The notes below the pieces were generated by a model. That model was not told where the DNA came from. It was given only the letters and a program-made list of their open reading frames with translations, and searched no databases. From Candidatus Methylobacter titanis (lineage in GTDB: Bacteria > Pseudomonadota > Gammaproteobacteria > Methylococcales > Methylomonadaceae): a stretch of DNA of 38,473 nt. Made by a program: the position numbers and the translations under genes. The stretch spans positions 1 through 38,473 of the forward strand of contig JAQSDX010000033.1 of assembly GCA_029946125.1 (NCBI GenBank), written 5' to 3'. Of this stretch, positions 7,395 to 15,389 are shown in pieces (position 1 is the stretch's first letter; every line of letters starts with the position of its first letter).

Positions 7395-8795
7395 ATGGCA
7401 AATCTTACTTTTTTAGGTGCAACAGGCCAAGTTACCGGCTCCTGTTATTTATTGGAAACCGACTCCAGCCGAATACTGCTTGATTGCGGGTTATTTCAGG
7501 GTTCAAGAGCAACAGAAGAACAAAATGAAGCTGATTTCCCCTTTAATCCAGCGACTATTGATGCGGTGGTGTTGTCTCATGCCCATCTTGACCATTGCGG
7601 ACGCTTGCCCAAGCTGGTTAAAGAGGGTTTCAAGGGACCGGTCTTTCTGACTAAAGCCAGTTTTCCGTTGCTGGAATTGATGCTCATGGATGCTGTCCAT
7701 CTGCAATTAAGAGACATCGAATGGGAAAATAAACGTCGGGAACGCGCCGGTAAGCCGTTGCTTGAACCTTTATATACGGAGGCCGATGTAAAAGCGACAT
7801 TGGCGTTACGTCAGCCGATAGCTTATGGCGTGGAAAGCAAAATATTGCCTGAGCTGAGCGTTTCTTTTCATGAAGCCGGGCATATACTCGGTTCATCCAT
7901 CGTACGATTGCAAGTCAAGGATCAAGATAAAACCAAAATACTGGTTTTTTCCGGCGACTTGGGCAACAAGAATGCGCCGTTACTGCGTGATCCAACCGTT
8001 CTAACCGAAGCCGATGTGTTGTTGCTTGAATCCACTTATGGTGACCGTGACCATAAACCTCTGGAAAATACCCTGGAGGAATTACGTGAGGCTTTGGCAG
8101 AAGCCGCAGAAAGCGGCGGCAATGTGATTATTCCGGCTTTTGCGGTAGGCAGAACTCAGGATCTGATTTATTGGCTGGGTAAAATTCAGCGTCAGGGCGG
8201 ATTGTCGCAGCAAAAGATTTATCTGGATAGCCCGATGGCTATCGGTGCCAGCAATATCTACGCTGAACATACACACTTATTCAATATCGATGATCCCGAG
8301 TTTACCAAAGTTGCGCCTAACGGCTGGCAAGCTTGGTTGCCTGGGTTGGTCTATTCACAGACTGCGGAAGAATCCATGGCCGTCAATCGTATTGCCGGTG
8401 GTGTGATTATTATTGCCGGTAGCGGCATGTGTACCGGCGGGCGCATTCGTCACCATCTTAAATACAATTTATGGCGGCGCAATGCGCATATCATCATCGC
8501 AGGTTTTCAGGCCGAAGGCACCTTGGGTCGGGCTATTGTTGACGGGAAAAAATCGCATTTGAAAATCCTGGGCGTAGACGTCAATGTGGCGGCCAAAGTG
8601 CATACATTGGGCGCGTTAAGCGCTCATGCCGATCAAAGTCAGTTGTTGGCTTGGGCTAGTCATTTTAAAGAACCCAAGCCGCGTCTTTATTTAATACATG
8701 GTGAGAAAACGGCCACATTGTCATTGCAGACCTGCTTCAAGCGCAGCGGATGGAATGCCAATATTCCTCGAGTAGGGGAGAAAATTATTATTTAA
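7395..8795 (+). CDS. MBL-fold / beta-CASP RNA-processing ribonuclease (CPSF-like)
   Basis: 466-residue metallo-beta-lactamase-fold nuclease. Motif 2, HAHLDH, is at residues 62-67, with the earlier conserved D30 of LLDCG and later zinc ligands in HEAGHILGS and FSGDLG. Beta-CASP motifs follow: LLLESTYGDRDH, the IIPAFAVGRTQDL segment, SGMCTGGR and LGALSAHADQ. An RMMBL-type C-terminal segment (YLIHGE) closes the fold. The order matches TTHA0252-like bacterial relatives of CPSF73, which act on RNA; the cellular substrate here is unknown. The ATG follows a GAGG. The gene is divergent from ldtD and 60 bases before the DUF808 gene. Confidence 0.9.
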   Translation: MANLTFLGATGQVTGSCYLLETDSSRILLDCGLFQGSRATEEQNEADFPFNPATIDAVVLSHAHLDHCGRLPKLVKEGFKGPVFLTKASFPLLELMLMDAVHLQLRDIEWENKRRERAGKPLLEPLYTEADVKATLALRQPIAYGVESKILPELSVSFHEAGHILGSSIVRLQVKDQDKTKILVFSGDLGNKNAPLLRDPTVLTEADVLLLESTYGDRDHKPLENTLEELREALAEAAESGGNVIIPAFAVGRTQDLIYWLGKIQRQGGLSQQKIYLDSPMAIGASNIYAEHTHLFNIDDPEFTKVAPNGWQAWLPGLVYSQTAEESMAVNRIAGGVIIIAGSGMCTGGRIRHHLKYNLWRRNAHIIIAGFQAEGTLGRAIVDGKKSHLKILGVDVNVAAKVHTLGALSAHADQSQLLAWASHFKEPKPRLYLIHGEKTATLSLQTCFKRSGWNANIPRVGEKIII

Positions 8796-8855
8796 CGGCC
8801 TTGTAGATTAAGCGCTGAAATTTCTTCAACTAACTTTTAACCCAAATAATTCAAT

Positions 8856-9803
8856 ATGGCCGGTACCAGCCTTTTAGTTTTACTCGATGATATTGCCACA
8901 GTCTTGGATGACGTGGCTCTGATGACCAAAATTGCGGCGAAAAAAACTGTCGGCGTCTTGGGCGATGATTTGGCGCTGAATGCCGAACAGGTATCCGGCA
9001 TTCGGGCAGACCGGGAGCTGCCAGTGGTGTGGGCGGTAGCGAAAGGTTCGCTGAAAAACAAGCTGGTTTTAGTGCCGACGGCGCTGACAATCAGTTGGCT
9101 TGCGCCGTGGTTGATCATGCCGTTGCTGATGCTGGGTGGCGCCTATCTGTGTTTTGAAGGTTTTGAAAAACTGGCGCACCCGTTATTGCATTCCCATGAC
9201 GAAGATGAAAGTCGTCGTGCCGAACTGGCTGCGGCAGTCGCCAATCCCGAGATTGACCTGGTGGCGTTTGAACGGGATAAAATTAAAGGAGCCGTTCGTA
9301 CCGACTTTGTGTTGTCGGCAGAAATTGTTGTTATCACACTGGGTACCCTGGCAACAGCGGCTTTTACAACCAAAGTGGCGGTGGTTTCCGGCATTGCGCT
9401 GATGATGACCGCCGGTGTATACGGTCTGGTAGCAATCATAGTGAAACTGGATGACGCAGGCCTTTATCTGTGCCAAAAGCCTGGACTCGGTTTATGGGCG
9501 AAAATTCAACATCAAATTGGTCGGATCTTGTTGCATGGCGCGCCTTATCTGATGAAGTTGCTGACAGTTGTCGGCACGGCGGCAATGTTTATGGTGGGCG
9601 GCGGGATTCTGATTCACGGCATTCCCGTAGCGCATCACTTCATTGAGCAACTGGCTCAAAGCGCCAGCGTTGTGCCTGCTATCGGCGGCATGGCGGAAAC
9701 ACTGACTGCTTCGCTGCTCAATGCCTTAGCGGGTGTTGTTGCCGGTGCGCTTACCTTGGTCGGAGTGACAATGGCGGGTAATATTTATCAGCGTGTTAAC
9801 TAG
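8856..9803 (+). CDS. DUF808 (YedI-like) inner-membrane protein
   Basis: 315-residue membrane protein of the DUF808 family. The N-terminus MAGTSLLVLLDDIATVLDD and the following KIAAKKTVGVLGDDLALNAEQV are the family signature. Several hydrophobic helices follow (around 85-105, 150-200, 245-265 and 290-312), with AYLCFEGFEKL after the first. Length equals that of E. coli YedI (about 305). Function is unknown for the whole family. The ribosome binding site is weak. It lies between the beta-CASP nuclease and rpiA on the same strand with gaps of about 60 bases, so shared transcription is possible. Confidence 0.88.
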   Translation: MAGTSLLVLLDDIATVLDDVALMTKIAAKKTVGVLGDDLALNAEQVSGIRADRELPVVWAVAKGSLKNKLVLVPTALTISWLAPWLIMPLLMLGGAYLCFEGFEKLAHPLLHSHDEDESRRAELAAAVANPEIDLVAFERDKIKGAVRTDFVLSAEIVVITLGTLATAAFTTKVAVVSGIALMMTAGVYGLVAIIVKLDDAGLYLCQKPGLGLWAKIQHQIGRILLHGAPYLMKLLTVVGTAAMFMVGGGILIHGIPVAHHFIEQLAQSASVVPAIGGMAETLTASLLNALAGVVAGALTLVGVTMAGNIYQRVN

Positions 9804-9859
9804 CCTCTCAAGAAGAACCCTACAGTGTCGCATTCTGCTATTAAATAAAGGGGTAAACG

Positions 9860-10546
9860 ATGAGCGATAAAGAATGTGTTGCCAAACATGCCGCTAAGCA
9901 AGTGGTAGATGGGATGCTGGTCGGGCTTGGCACCGGCTCTACAGCGAATTATTTTATTGAAGAGCTGGCGTATCGTAGCCGTGAACAGGGGCTTAAAGTG
10001 ATCACGGTCGCCAGCTCGGTTGTGAGCGCGATTAAGGCGCAACAACTCGGTTTAACCACGGTTGATTTCGAGCGGGTTAGCTACCTTGATCTTTATGTCG
10101 ATGGTGCTGATGAGGTGTCGCCGGAATTAACCTTACTTAAAGGTCAAGGGGCTGACTTGGTGCGCGAAAAACTGCTGGCAACTGCCAGTGAGCAATTTAT
10201 CGTGTTGATTGAAGCGAGTAAGTTAGTTGCGCGAATCGGTCAGCATTTTGCTATTCCCATTGAAGTGATGCCATGTGCCTGGCAACTGGTTAAAAAACAG
10301 TTGGAAGCGAACGGCGGGCATGGCGATTTACGCCAAAATACCTATAAAAATGGTGTTGCGATAAGCACTCACGGCAGTTTAATAGCGGATATAAGCTTTG
10401 ATCAGCACATCGATGCTAAAACACTCAATGAAATCTTAAACGGCATTTCCGGTATTGTTGAGCATGGTATTTTTTATGGGCTGGCAACGACAGTTTTAGT
10501 TGGCATCAATGGGCAGGTGCAAGAACGGCAGGCTGGTAATTTTTAA
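9860..10546 (+). CDS. rpiA: Ribose-5-phosphate isomerase A
   Basis: 228-residue cytoplasmic enzyme interconverting ribose-5-P and ribulose-5-P in the pentose phosphate pathway. If the host is a RuMP-type methylotroph it would also serve regeneration of the formaldehyde acceptor (inference). Motifs are GLGTGSTANYFI (phosphate loop near residue 26), DGADEV with the catalytic aspartates around residue 80, and KGQGADLVREK holding the catalytic lysine and glutamate. The last motif is usually KGGGGALLREK; the Gln and Asp substitutions are unusual but spare the catalytic residues. A good site (AAGGGG) precedes the ATG. Confidence 0.95.
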   Translation: MSDKECVAKHAAKQVVDGMLVGLGTGSTANYFIEELAYRSREQGLKVITVASSVVSAIKAQQLGLTTVDFERVSYLDLYVDGADEVSPELTLLKGQGADLVREKLLATASEQFIVLIEASKLVARIGQHFAIPIEVMPCAWQLVKKQLEANGGHGDLRQNTYKNGVAISTHGSLIADISFDQHIDAKTLNEILNGISGIVEHGIFYGLATTVLVGINGQVQERQAGNF

Positions 10547-10710
10547 TCATCGGCAGACGAATCGGCATCTGGAGCATTACACACGTGCAACCCGTTTGAC
10601 CGGGGTGGCAAATTTGGCTATTTCTGGGAAAAGCTGTCAGTGCAAATTCTGAAAAATAGAGTGTTTGGCCGTTGAGATAATGAAGTGGATTAGACCCAAT
10701 AATGACTGAT

Positions 10711-10738
10711 GTGTGGGGCGACTTTAGTCGCCCCACAC
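10711..10738. repeat. 13-bp perfect inverted repeat between rpiA and csgG-like gene
   Basis: GTGTGGGGCGACT and AGTCGCCCCACAC are separated by TT (10711-10723, 10726-10738). No T-run follows on either side, but a stem this strong between two convergent genes may still stop or stabilise both transcripts. The GGGGCGAC...GTCGCCCC core resembles common intergenic palindromes. The rest of the roughly 200-base gap shows no gene. Confidence 0.6.
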
Positions 10739-10754
10739 AATCATGATCATGTCT

Positions 10755-11555
10755 TCACTGACTAAAATGCATGACTTCGCCTTCCTGCATGCTATTGCCG
10801 ATGCTAGGTTCGGCATTCTCATAGGTACCATCGCCGCCCAGTTGTTCGTTAATTTGTTGCGCCACCTCAATCCCTAAACTTTTAGAGACTTCCGAGACCA
10901 CTCTGGCGCGGCTTGGCGCCACACGGCTTCCGCCGGTAACCACGCGCATATCCTGTCCTTCGCCGGTAGCGCTAAAGGCAGCTTTGACTTCGTAAGTATG
11001 GGTATTGATCAGACTAAATTCTGCAACCAGCATCAGGCTGAAGGTGTTCGACAGCGTGGTAGTGCCGATAATGGGATTTACCTCGTCGCGAAAATCAAGC
11101 TCGCTGACCGTGCCGAACAACACATAATCGGCTCCCGGATAAGAACCTTGTTTGATTCGGCTGATAATGTCGTAGATTTTTTCATCGCTTTTAGCGGTAT
11201 AAGGCTTGGCTTGAGTTAATGTAAACTCGCCGGTTTTAAGGATTTCCCCCTTAATGTCGCCGATAAATTTACGCAATTCGCCATACTCGATATAACTGTA
11301 ACTGCTTTCGACCTCGGTATAATCAGTCTGTGATTTTCCGCTATACGATGAACGACTCGAAGCCGAAGAGTTTTCGAAACTATCGCGCTCGCTCTGGCTG
11401 CCTCGCGCCGATGATTTGTTGTGATAATCAACCAGATGAAAATAACCGCTGACCCGCTTGGCATAAGCCAGATCGGTCACAGCGATTTTGGCTGCTTGGC
11501 TGTTGCCCGCCCCAAACAGCGACGATAGCAAGAATAACAAACCTAATGGTTTCAT
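10755..11555 (-). CDS. CsgG/LpoB-fold periplasmic protein
   Basis: 266 residues with a signal peptide ending in QAA (residues 1-22) and no lipobox cysteine, so probably periplasmic. KIAVTDLAYA followed by a long alpha/beta region with GADYVLFGTVSELDF, FSLINTHTYEV and a conserved-looking tail is the CsgG/curli-assembly-like pattern, a fold shared with LpoB. A Ser/Tyr-rich low-complexity insert occupies about residues 45-95. It is the last gene of a four-gene envelope operon, 11 bases after lpoB, with GGGGTAG as ribosome binding site. No csgA, csgB or csgE-like gene is nearby, so curli export is not implied. Function unknown. Confidence 0.7.
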   Translation of the reverse strand: MKPLGLLFLLSSLFGAGNSQAAKIAVTDLAYAKRVSGYFHLVDYHNKSSARGSQSERDSFENSSASSRSSYSGKSQTDYTEVESSYSYIEYGELRKFIGDIKGEILKTGEFTLTQAKPYTAKSDEKIYDIISRIKQGSYPGADYVLFGTVSELDFRDEVNPIIGTTTLSNTFSLMLVAEFSLINTHTYEVKAAFSATGEGQDMRVVTGGSRVAPSRARVVSEVSKSLGIEVAQQINEQLGGDGTYENAEPSIGNSMQEGEVMHFSQ

Positions 11556-11566
11556 TGGCTACCCCA

Positions 11567-12175
11567 CTAAAACATGGATTTATTTGAAGTTTTGCGTATT
11601 TCTTTTTCATCTGCCCATTCCATAGTGCCGGATTCAATATCTACCAGTTGCAAACTGAATTTGTAATACACGTCTTTGACATCGTCAGCGCGTTTAACGA
11701 TAGAGGTGATAGTGCCTTCGATACGGAAATCAGCCCCTTCCATATTACCCATTTTTTTAGACTTGCTTTTTTTGTACAGGCCTGTTTGATTTTGCCGGGA
11801 TAATTCATCAACCTGGGTTTGCATGGCACTGGTATCTACCGCAAAGCGCACCATACCGCTCTTGATGATTTTGGTACGTATTGAATCGGTGATTGATTTT
11901 GTGTCTATATATTCGCTGGTTCGGTTTTTTACTTCGGCAACCGTCACTAAAGGACGCGATTTGGCAAACAGGGCAGGGGATTGCAATAACGAGCTGGCCA
12001 TGGATTCAGCGATGGTTTGCAGGTCGGTAGAGCCAAATTCGTTGGTTAACGATTCAACCGCTTTGCTGTCGCCGTACTCGACATTGCCGGAGCTGAGTGT
12101 GGGTGATTGTGTTGCACAACCGCTTAACAACAAAGCTACTGCAGTAGCTTTGAAGACGTTATTTGTTTTATACAT
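11567..12175 (-). CDS. lpoB: Penicillin-binding protein activator LpoB
   Basis: 202-residue outer-membrane lipoprotein; the lipobox LLLSGC makes C20 the acylated residue. Family features are SLLQSP, then RPLVTVAEVKNRTSEYIDT (near residue 85), ITDSIRTKIIKSGMVRF, and GADFRIEGTITSIVKRA. In E. coli LpoB reaches through the murein to stimulate PBP1b. The downstream CsgG-like gene encodes a protein of the same fold class, and the upstream YcfL-like gene repeats the E. coli ycfL-lpoB order, which supports the call. The segment before the ordered domain is short compared with E. coli, so its reach would be shorter (inference). Confidence 0.85.
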   Translation of the reverse strand: MYKTNNVFKATAVALLLSGCATQSPTLSSGNVEYGDSKAVESLTNEFGSTDLQTIAESMASSLLQSPALFAKSRPLVTVAEVKNRTSEYIDTKSITDSIRTKIIKSGMVRFAVDTSAMQTQVDELSRQNQTGLYKKSKSKKMGNMEGADFRIEGTITSIVKRADDVKDVYYKFSLQLVDIESGTMEWADEKEIRKTSNKSMF

Positions 12176-12253
12176 AGAAATTATCTCTCTTAAAGTATGT
12201 TGAAGGGCGGCTTCTGGTCGCCTCTACGGAACATTATTATTTTGGGCTATGTC

Positions 12254-12297
12254 GGAGTGCAAGCTTTGCTTGTGCTTGCAGGCGAAGCCTGCACTCC
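12254..12297. repeat. Imperfect palindrome, copy A of a dispersed repeat
   Basis: Begins GGAGTGCAAGCTTTGCTTG and ends GCGAAGCCTGCACTCC; the arms pair over about 14 of 17 positions. A second copy with the same left arm is at 22484-22525. Here it lies inside the 168-base gap between ycfL-like and lpoB, within the presumed operon, where it could act as an mRNA hairpin. Confidence 0.55.
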
Positions 12298-12343
12298 AGT
12301 AGTCAGTTGCTTTCACACTTAACGATGGTTTTTTGGGAATCGC

Positions 12344-12745
12344 TTAAGGCAGGTCACCCGTGTTATCAGGGCTTTGCACCACAAGCCTAAAATCCGCAAC
12401 TTGAGGCGAAGGAGCAACCGCCGTCAGCGTTTGTTTCTGGTACGCGTAAACCAGTACCGGTTTCCAGGGTTCTTCACTTCCGATCGTAAAACCGCTGGCA
12501 TCCAGCCATTTAAACCGATAGTAGAGTTGTTGGTTATCCGAGTCGGTATTGTTGATTTCCACCTGCATAGTCAAAAGATGATTGCGTTTTACGGCGCGCA
12601 GGTCGGTCACTTGCAAATACGACATTTCACTCAGTTGCTCAACTTTGGCATGGATGCTGCCAGGCGGCGGTGCAGGCTTATGCGTAGCGCAGGCACTCAA
12701 CAGCGACAAAGCGATAACTAAGGGTATGATTTTGAATGGATGCAT
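12344..12745 (-). CDS. ycfL: YcfL-like lipoprotein (DUF1425)
   Basis: 133-residue lipoprotein: the hydrophobic N-terminus ends in the lipobox LLSAC, so C19 is the lipidated residue. The domain is a small Ig-like fold with YYRFKWLDASGFTI, matching the HYRFYWYDARG segment of E. coli YcfL. A Pro-rich linker (KPAPPPG) follows the cysteine. It starts only three bases after the COG3014 stop, with AGGATAATCT as ribosome binding site, so the pair is coupled. Function is unknown beyond constant association with lpoB. Confidence 0.8.
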   Translation of the reverse strand: MHPFKIIPLVIALSLLSACATHKPAPPPGSIHAKVEQLSEMSYLQVTDLRAVKRNHLLTMQVEINNTDSDNQQLYYRFKWLDASGFTIGSEEPWKPVLVYAYQKQTLTAVAPSPQVADFRLVVQSPDNTGDLP

Positions 12746-12748
12746 AGA

Positions 12749-14203
12749 TTATCCTTGTGCTTGGTGGACAGGTTTTTTAACTTTTTTCTTTTTGGATTTT
12801 TTAGCAGGGGTATTGATTGCTGAGCCGTCAACCTTTTTAAGGGGTTGAATCATAGCGGGTGCAGCATAAACCGGCATTTGCGGTCCATAAGCAGGTTGGG
12901 ACCAATAAGTCTGATTACCCAGTAAGCGTGTAACCACGATGGCGTGCGACCCTTGAATATCAATAGATTGCTTGCTGCTGCCAATGGCGATGTCATGCTT
13001 GCCGGAAGGCAGCGTCATACGAGCAATGCTGATGGTTGCAGGCAACATGCGCCAAGTACGTTCATCCGCAGATTCGGTAATGACATTGGCTATATTCAAC
13101 GCAATACCGGCAAGCGCCACACCGCCGCCTTGATCCATCAAAGCCTTTTGAGACAGGGTTTTTGCCGCAGCACGAAGAATGCCGCGAACAATAATTCCCG
13201 GCATATCATCCCTTAATGCACGCTTGGATAGGGTATCCAGGCTGGTGATAGCAGCTAACGGCAGGGTGTTTTTACCATCAATGCCGACGGTGCTTGGCTG
13301 TAATGTGTGGCTGGTGTCTGAGTGCAGCACCGGAAACGATATAGGAATAACCCCCAAATTGCTGACGATGACCGGGACAGGAATAGTGATTGAATTGAGC
13401 GTCGGCGCGGTGCCGGATTCGACGACAAATAACACATCGGTTTCCGAGGATTTACGAAGGCCGGGACGTGTTTCTAGGGTAGACAAGCCATCTTCCAGGA
13501 TTTTTATATCGGGCCGCAGTTCAATCGCCTGCCGGTAACCGGGGGAGGCGAGACCCTGCTCATTTAAAGCTTCGTAGACAAAACCGGCCAAATAATGACT
13601 GAAAGCGCTTTGGTAACCGTTTTTTAGCGTAGTGACTTCGGCCGAGTTAAGCGTTTCGACTGGATAACCGTTCAGATCCTTAAAGGTTGTACTAATGCCT
13701 TTTTCTTTGCTTTCCTGTTCCAGCGCCTCGGTATCTTTCGCGTTAATTTCCGCGATAATGGCTTCACGCTCGTGAGTTTTCTTGATCTCGGTTCTGGCTG
13801 CATTCCAGTCGCCTGTTAACACGTGATCCAGCGCAAGCCGGGTAGACAGCATCACTTTTTCATAATCATGACCATCGTAGCGACGGGTCTTGTCATTTAA
13901 AACCACAGTGCCGACATTTTCCAAAATGGCACCGGCCCGAATTTTAGCTTCATTCTCCCATTCGTTGACTTTTTGATCAGCTAACAGCCATGCACTAGCG
14001 CTATCGTTGTATTGGCTGTTCAAGCGCAATAATTCGCCTTTTTCCAGATAATAAAGCAAATCAAAATCGCCGCCGGTATTATTGGATTCATGTTGAGTTA
14101 ACGCTTGATCAATCTGGCCTTTTCCTACCAGATCAATAGTTTGTTTGAGTTCATCATCGTAACTGCGCATCACAGAACAGCCGGACAGAGTCGCAGTTAA
14201 CAA
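12749..14203 (-). CDS. COG3014-family lipoprotein; start region out of frame with best ATG
   Basis: 484 codons in the uninterrupted frame, beginning at a TTG (14201-14203). N-terminal LTATLSGC is the end of a lipobox. TPR-like helices follow (residues about 15-215, e.g. AFSHYLAGFVYEAL), then a beta-rich domain and a Lys-rich tail (KKSKKKKVKK). This is the COG3014 family found next to ycfL-lpoB in gammaproteobacteria. The TTG has no ribosome binding site and would leave almost no signal peptide. An ATG at 14245-14247, with AAGGA before it and a TATAAT box further up, is one base out of frame; adding one T to the T8 run (14202-14209) would give MPLFTHPSSLVLPFF joined to LLTATLSGC, a proper lipoprotein signal. 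See the finding on this junction. Confidence 0.8.
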   Translation of the reverse strand: MLTATLSGCSVMRSYDDELKQTIDLVGKGQIDQALTQHESNNTGGDFDLLYYLEKGELLRLNSQYNDSASAWLLADQKVNEWENEAKIRAGAILENVGTVVLNDKTRRYDGHDYEKVMLSTRLALDHVLTGDWNAARTEIKKTHEREAIIAEINAKDTEALEQESKEKGISTTFKDLNGYPVETLNSAEVTTLKNGYQSAFSHYLAGFVYEALNEQGLASPGYRQAIELRPDIKILEDGLSTLETRPGLRKSSETDVLFVVESGTAPTLNSITIPVPVIVSNLGVIPISFPVLHSDTSHTLQPSTVGIDGKNTLPLAAITSLDTLSKRALRDDMPGIIVRGILRAAAKTLSQKALMDQGGGVALAGIALNIANVITESADERTWRMLPATISIARMTLPSGKHDIAIGSSKQSIDIQGSHAIVVTRLLGNQTYWSQPAYGPQMPVYAAPAMIQPLKKVDGSAINTPAKKSKKKKVKKPVHQAQG

Positions 14204-14225
14204 AAAAAAGGCAGCACAAGGCTGC
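14202..14225 (-). other. Hairpin followed by T8: slippage or attenuator-like site
   Basis: On the coding strand GCAGC-CTTGT-GCTGC is followed by C and eight T's (stem 14221-14225 with 14211-14215; T-run 14209-14202). It lies within the first 16 codons of the COG3014 gene, exactly where the reading frame must change. Such an RNA hairpin plus U-run can terminate transcription or favour polymerase slippage. Confidence 0.5.
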
Positions 14226-14281
14226 TTGGGTGGGTAAATAGGGGCATTGATAATTCCTTGTTGTATTATTTTTATTATTTA

Positions 14282-14287
14282 ATTATA
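14282..14287 (-). promoter_or_regulatory. Perfect -10 box for the COG3014-ycfL-lpoB operon
   Basis: TATAAT on the minus strand, about 35 bases before the ATG at 14247. The -35 region (around 14305-14310) is poor, which would fit an activated promoter. Expected transcription start is near 14275, giving a short leader that contains AAGGA. Confidence 0.4.
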
Positions 14288-14481
14288 GCCGGCAGTTTAG
14301 TGCTAATCCGTAGTCAGAACGCCAGTATGCGGATGAGTATAAATCTTTTTTTGGCTAGTGGCCGGTTATTTTTTGGGGATTTCAGGTAAGTGAATTGGCT
14401 GGAAGATAGTGATTTACTCAAACGTAACGAACGATGCGCTTTGTGTTGCCGTATCTATGGGTATGAAATGTGGCGGTATAT

Positions 14482-14640
14482 TTAAGCCCATCGTGCACTC
14501 AAACTCTCCGCCGAATTCAGAGCCAGTTGAAGCGCCTCTTCCTGTTTGGTAGCAAAGCTATTTATACTACACTTACATAAGGGTGCTAATTTTTTAATGA
14601 TTTTTGCTGGAGAAATCCGCAGAATAGCGGGGTAGATATG
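14482..14640 (-). pseudogene. Possible gene remnant (52 open codons, no start)
   Basis: The gap 14288-14771 holds no complete gene. Inside it one minus-strand frame is open for 52 codons and ends in TAA; its C-terminal half (SFATKQEEALQLALNSAE) looks like a real amphipathic helix and ends in SARWA. There is no start codon and no ribosome binding site. I do not recognise a family. It may be the tail of a decayed gene or simply chance. Confidence 0.22.
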
Positions 14641-14661
14641 TCATATTTAAAGGTGACATAT
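14636..14661. promoter_or_regulatory. 8-bp perfect dyad, candidate operator
   Basis: ATATGTCA (14636-14643) and TGACATAT (14654-14661) flank a 10-base spacer. Just beyond it is a second near-palindrome around 14671-14691 centred on GTTTGCAAAC. Both lie several hundred bases upstream of the COG3014 operon and downstream of the hydroxylase-like gene; which gene they serve is unclear. Confidence 0.35.
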
Positions 14662-14771
14662 GCGAAGCGTGATGGGGTTTGCAAACTCATCACTCATGTT
14701 TTGTAATTTGTTGTGTTCTTCAAACGTTTCGATCGGGGTTGCAAGTTCCGACCGGCTTAGGATTTGTCAGC

Positions 14772-15389
14772 CTAATCAAGCTTTTTGTCTTTAATGCGGG
14801 TTCCCATCAGGTAGTCGAACCAAGGCCAGGTCACACACCAATTCGCGGCGCAGTTACCGCCAAGATGGTGATCGTAATGCCAGCGTAAATGCTGTTTAGC
14901 CCAGGCAGGATTTAGATGAGCTTTGCGATGTTTGTAGTAATAAAGCATTAACGATGCATACACCGCGCCGGTAAACAGGGGGAAGAGTGGAAACAACGGC
15001 AGATGCAGCAGTACAATGCCTGCTAACACCGCCAATTCCTTGGTTTGGGTGTTCCATGTCGTTAATGACAAAGATCGATAGCCCGGATCGAGCATCGCGT
15101 TTTTGGCGCAAACCGCATGGTGTTCATGCCAATGATAAGTCCAGAAACTCTGCCGGTTTTTGCCCAGCGCGTGCAGTATGTATTTATGCATCAGCCATTC
15201 GCCGGCATTGGCATACAGCAGGCCCAAGATGACTGGTACGGCTAAGCTAAACATGGGACATAAAAATAAGTTGCAAAAGAAACCTCGTTCTTCTTGGAGG
15301 AGCTTAGTGACAATGACTGTTGGGTAATCCATTGATGTCAGTTGGAATATAGACGCTTTGCCGCTGTTGTCAAAACTGTTAAAAGCCAT
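14772..15389 (-). CDS. Fatty acid hydroxylase / sterol desaturase superfamily membrane protein
   Basis: 205-residue membrane protein with the His clusters of the di-iron hydroxylase superfamily: HKYILH (residues 68-73), HWHEHH (86-91), HRKAH near 155 and HLRWHYDHH near 168. Hydrophobic helices are at about 46-62 and 112-150. Members oxidise lipids in the inner membrane; the substrate here is unknown. The start is uncertain: the first ATG (15389) and M20 have no convincing ribosome binding site, and M46 (MFSLAVPVI) just before the first helix would give a protein still containing all His boxes. No neighbour hints at a pathway. Confidence 0.75.
   Translation of the reverse strand: MAFNSFDNSGKASIFQLTSMDYPTVIVTKLLQEERGFFCNLFLCPMFSLAVPVILGLLYANAGEWLMHKYILHALGKNRQSFWTYHWHEHHAVCAKNAMLDPGYRSLSLTTWNTQTKELAVLAGIVLLHLPLFPLFPLFTGAVYASLMLYYYKHRKAHLNPAWAKQHLRWHYDHHLGGNCAANWCVTWPWFDYLMGTRIKDKKLD

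Noticed and set aside
7684-7896. Antisense frames inside the beta-CASP nuclease, aspS, nadA and xseA genes
   Set aside because: All lie opposite well-supported genes, have no ribosome binding sites and resemble no family.
10711-10738. Canonical Rho-independent terminator after rpiA
   Set aside because: The stem is perfect but there is no T-run on either side; called a palindrome instead.
10755-11555. Curli secretion system
   Set aside because: Only a CsgG-fold protein is present, without lipobox, and no csgA, csgB, csgE or csgF-like gene is around; the neighbours are lpoB and ycfL.
14649-14830. Short plus-strand open frame starting near 14658
   Set aside because: About 59 codons of Cys/Ser-rich sequence without ribosome binding site, running into the hydroxylase gene on the other strand; looks like chance.
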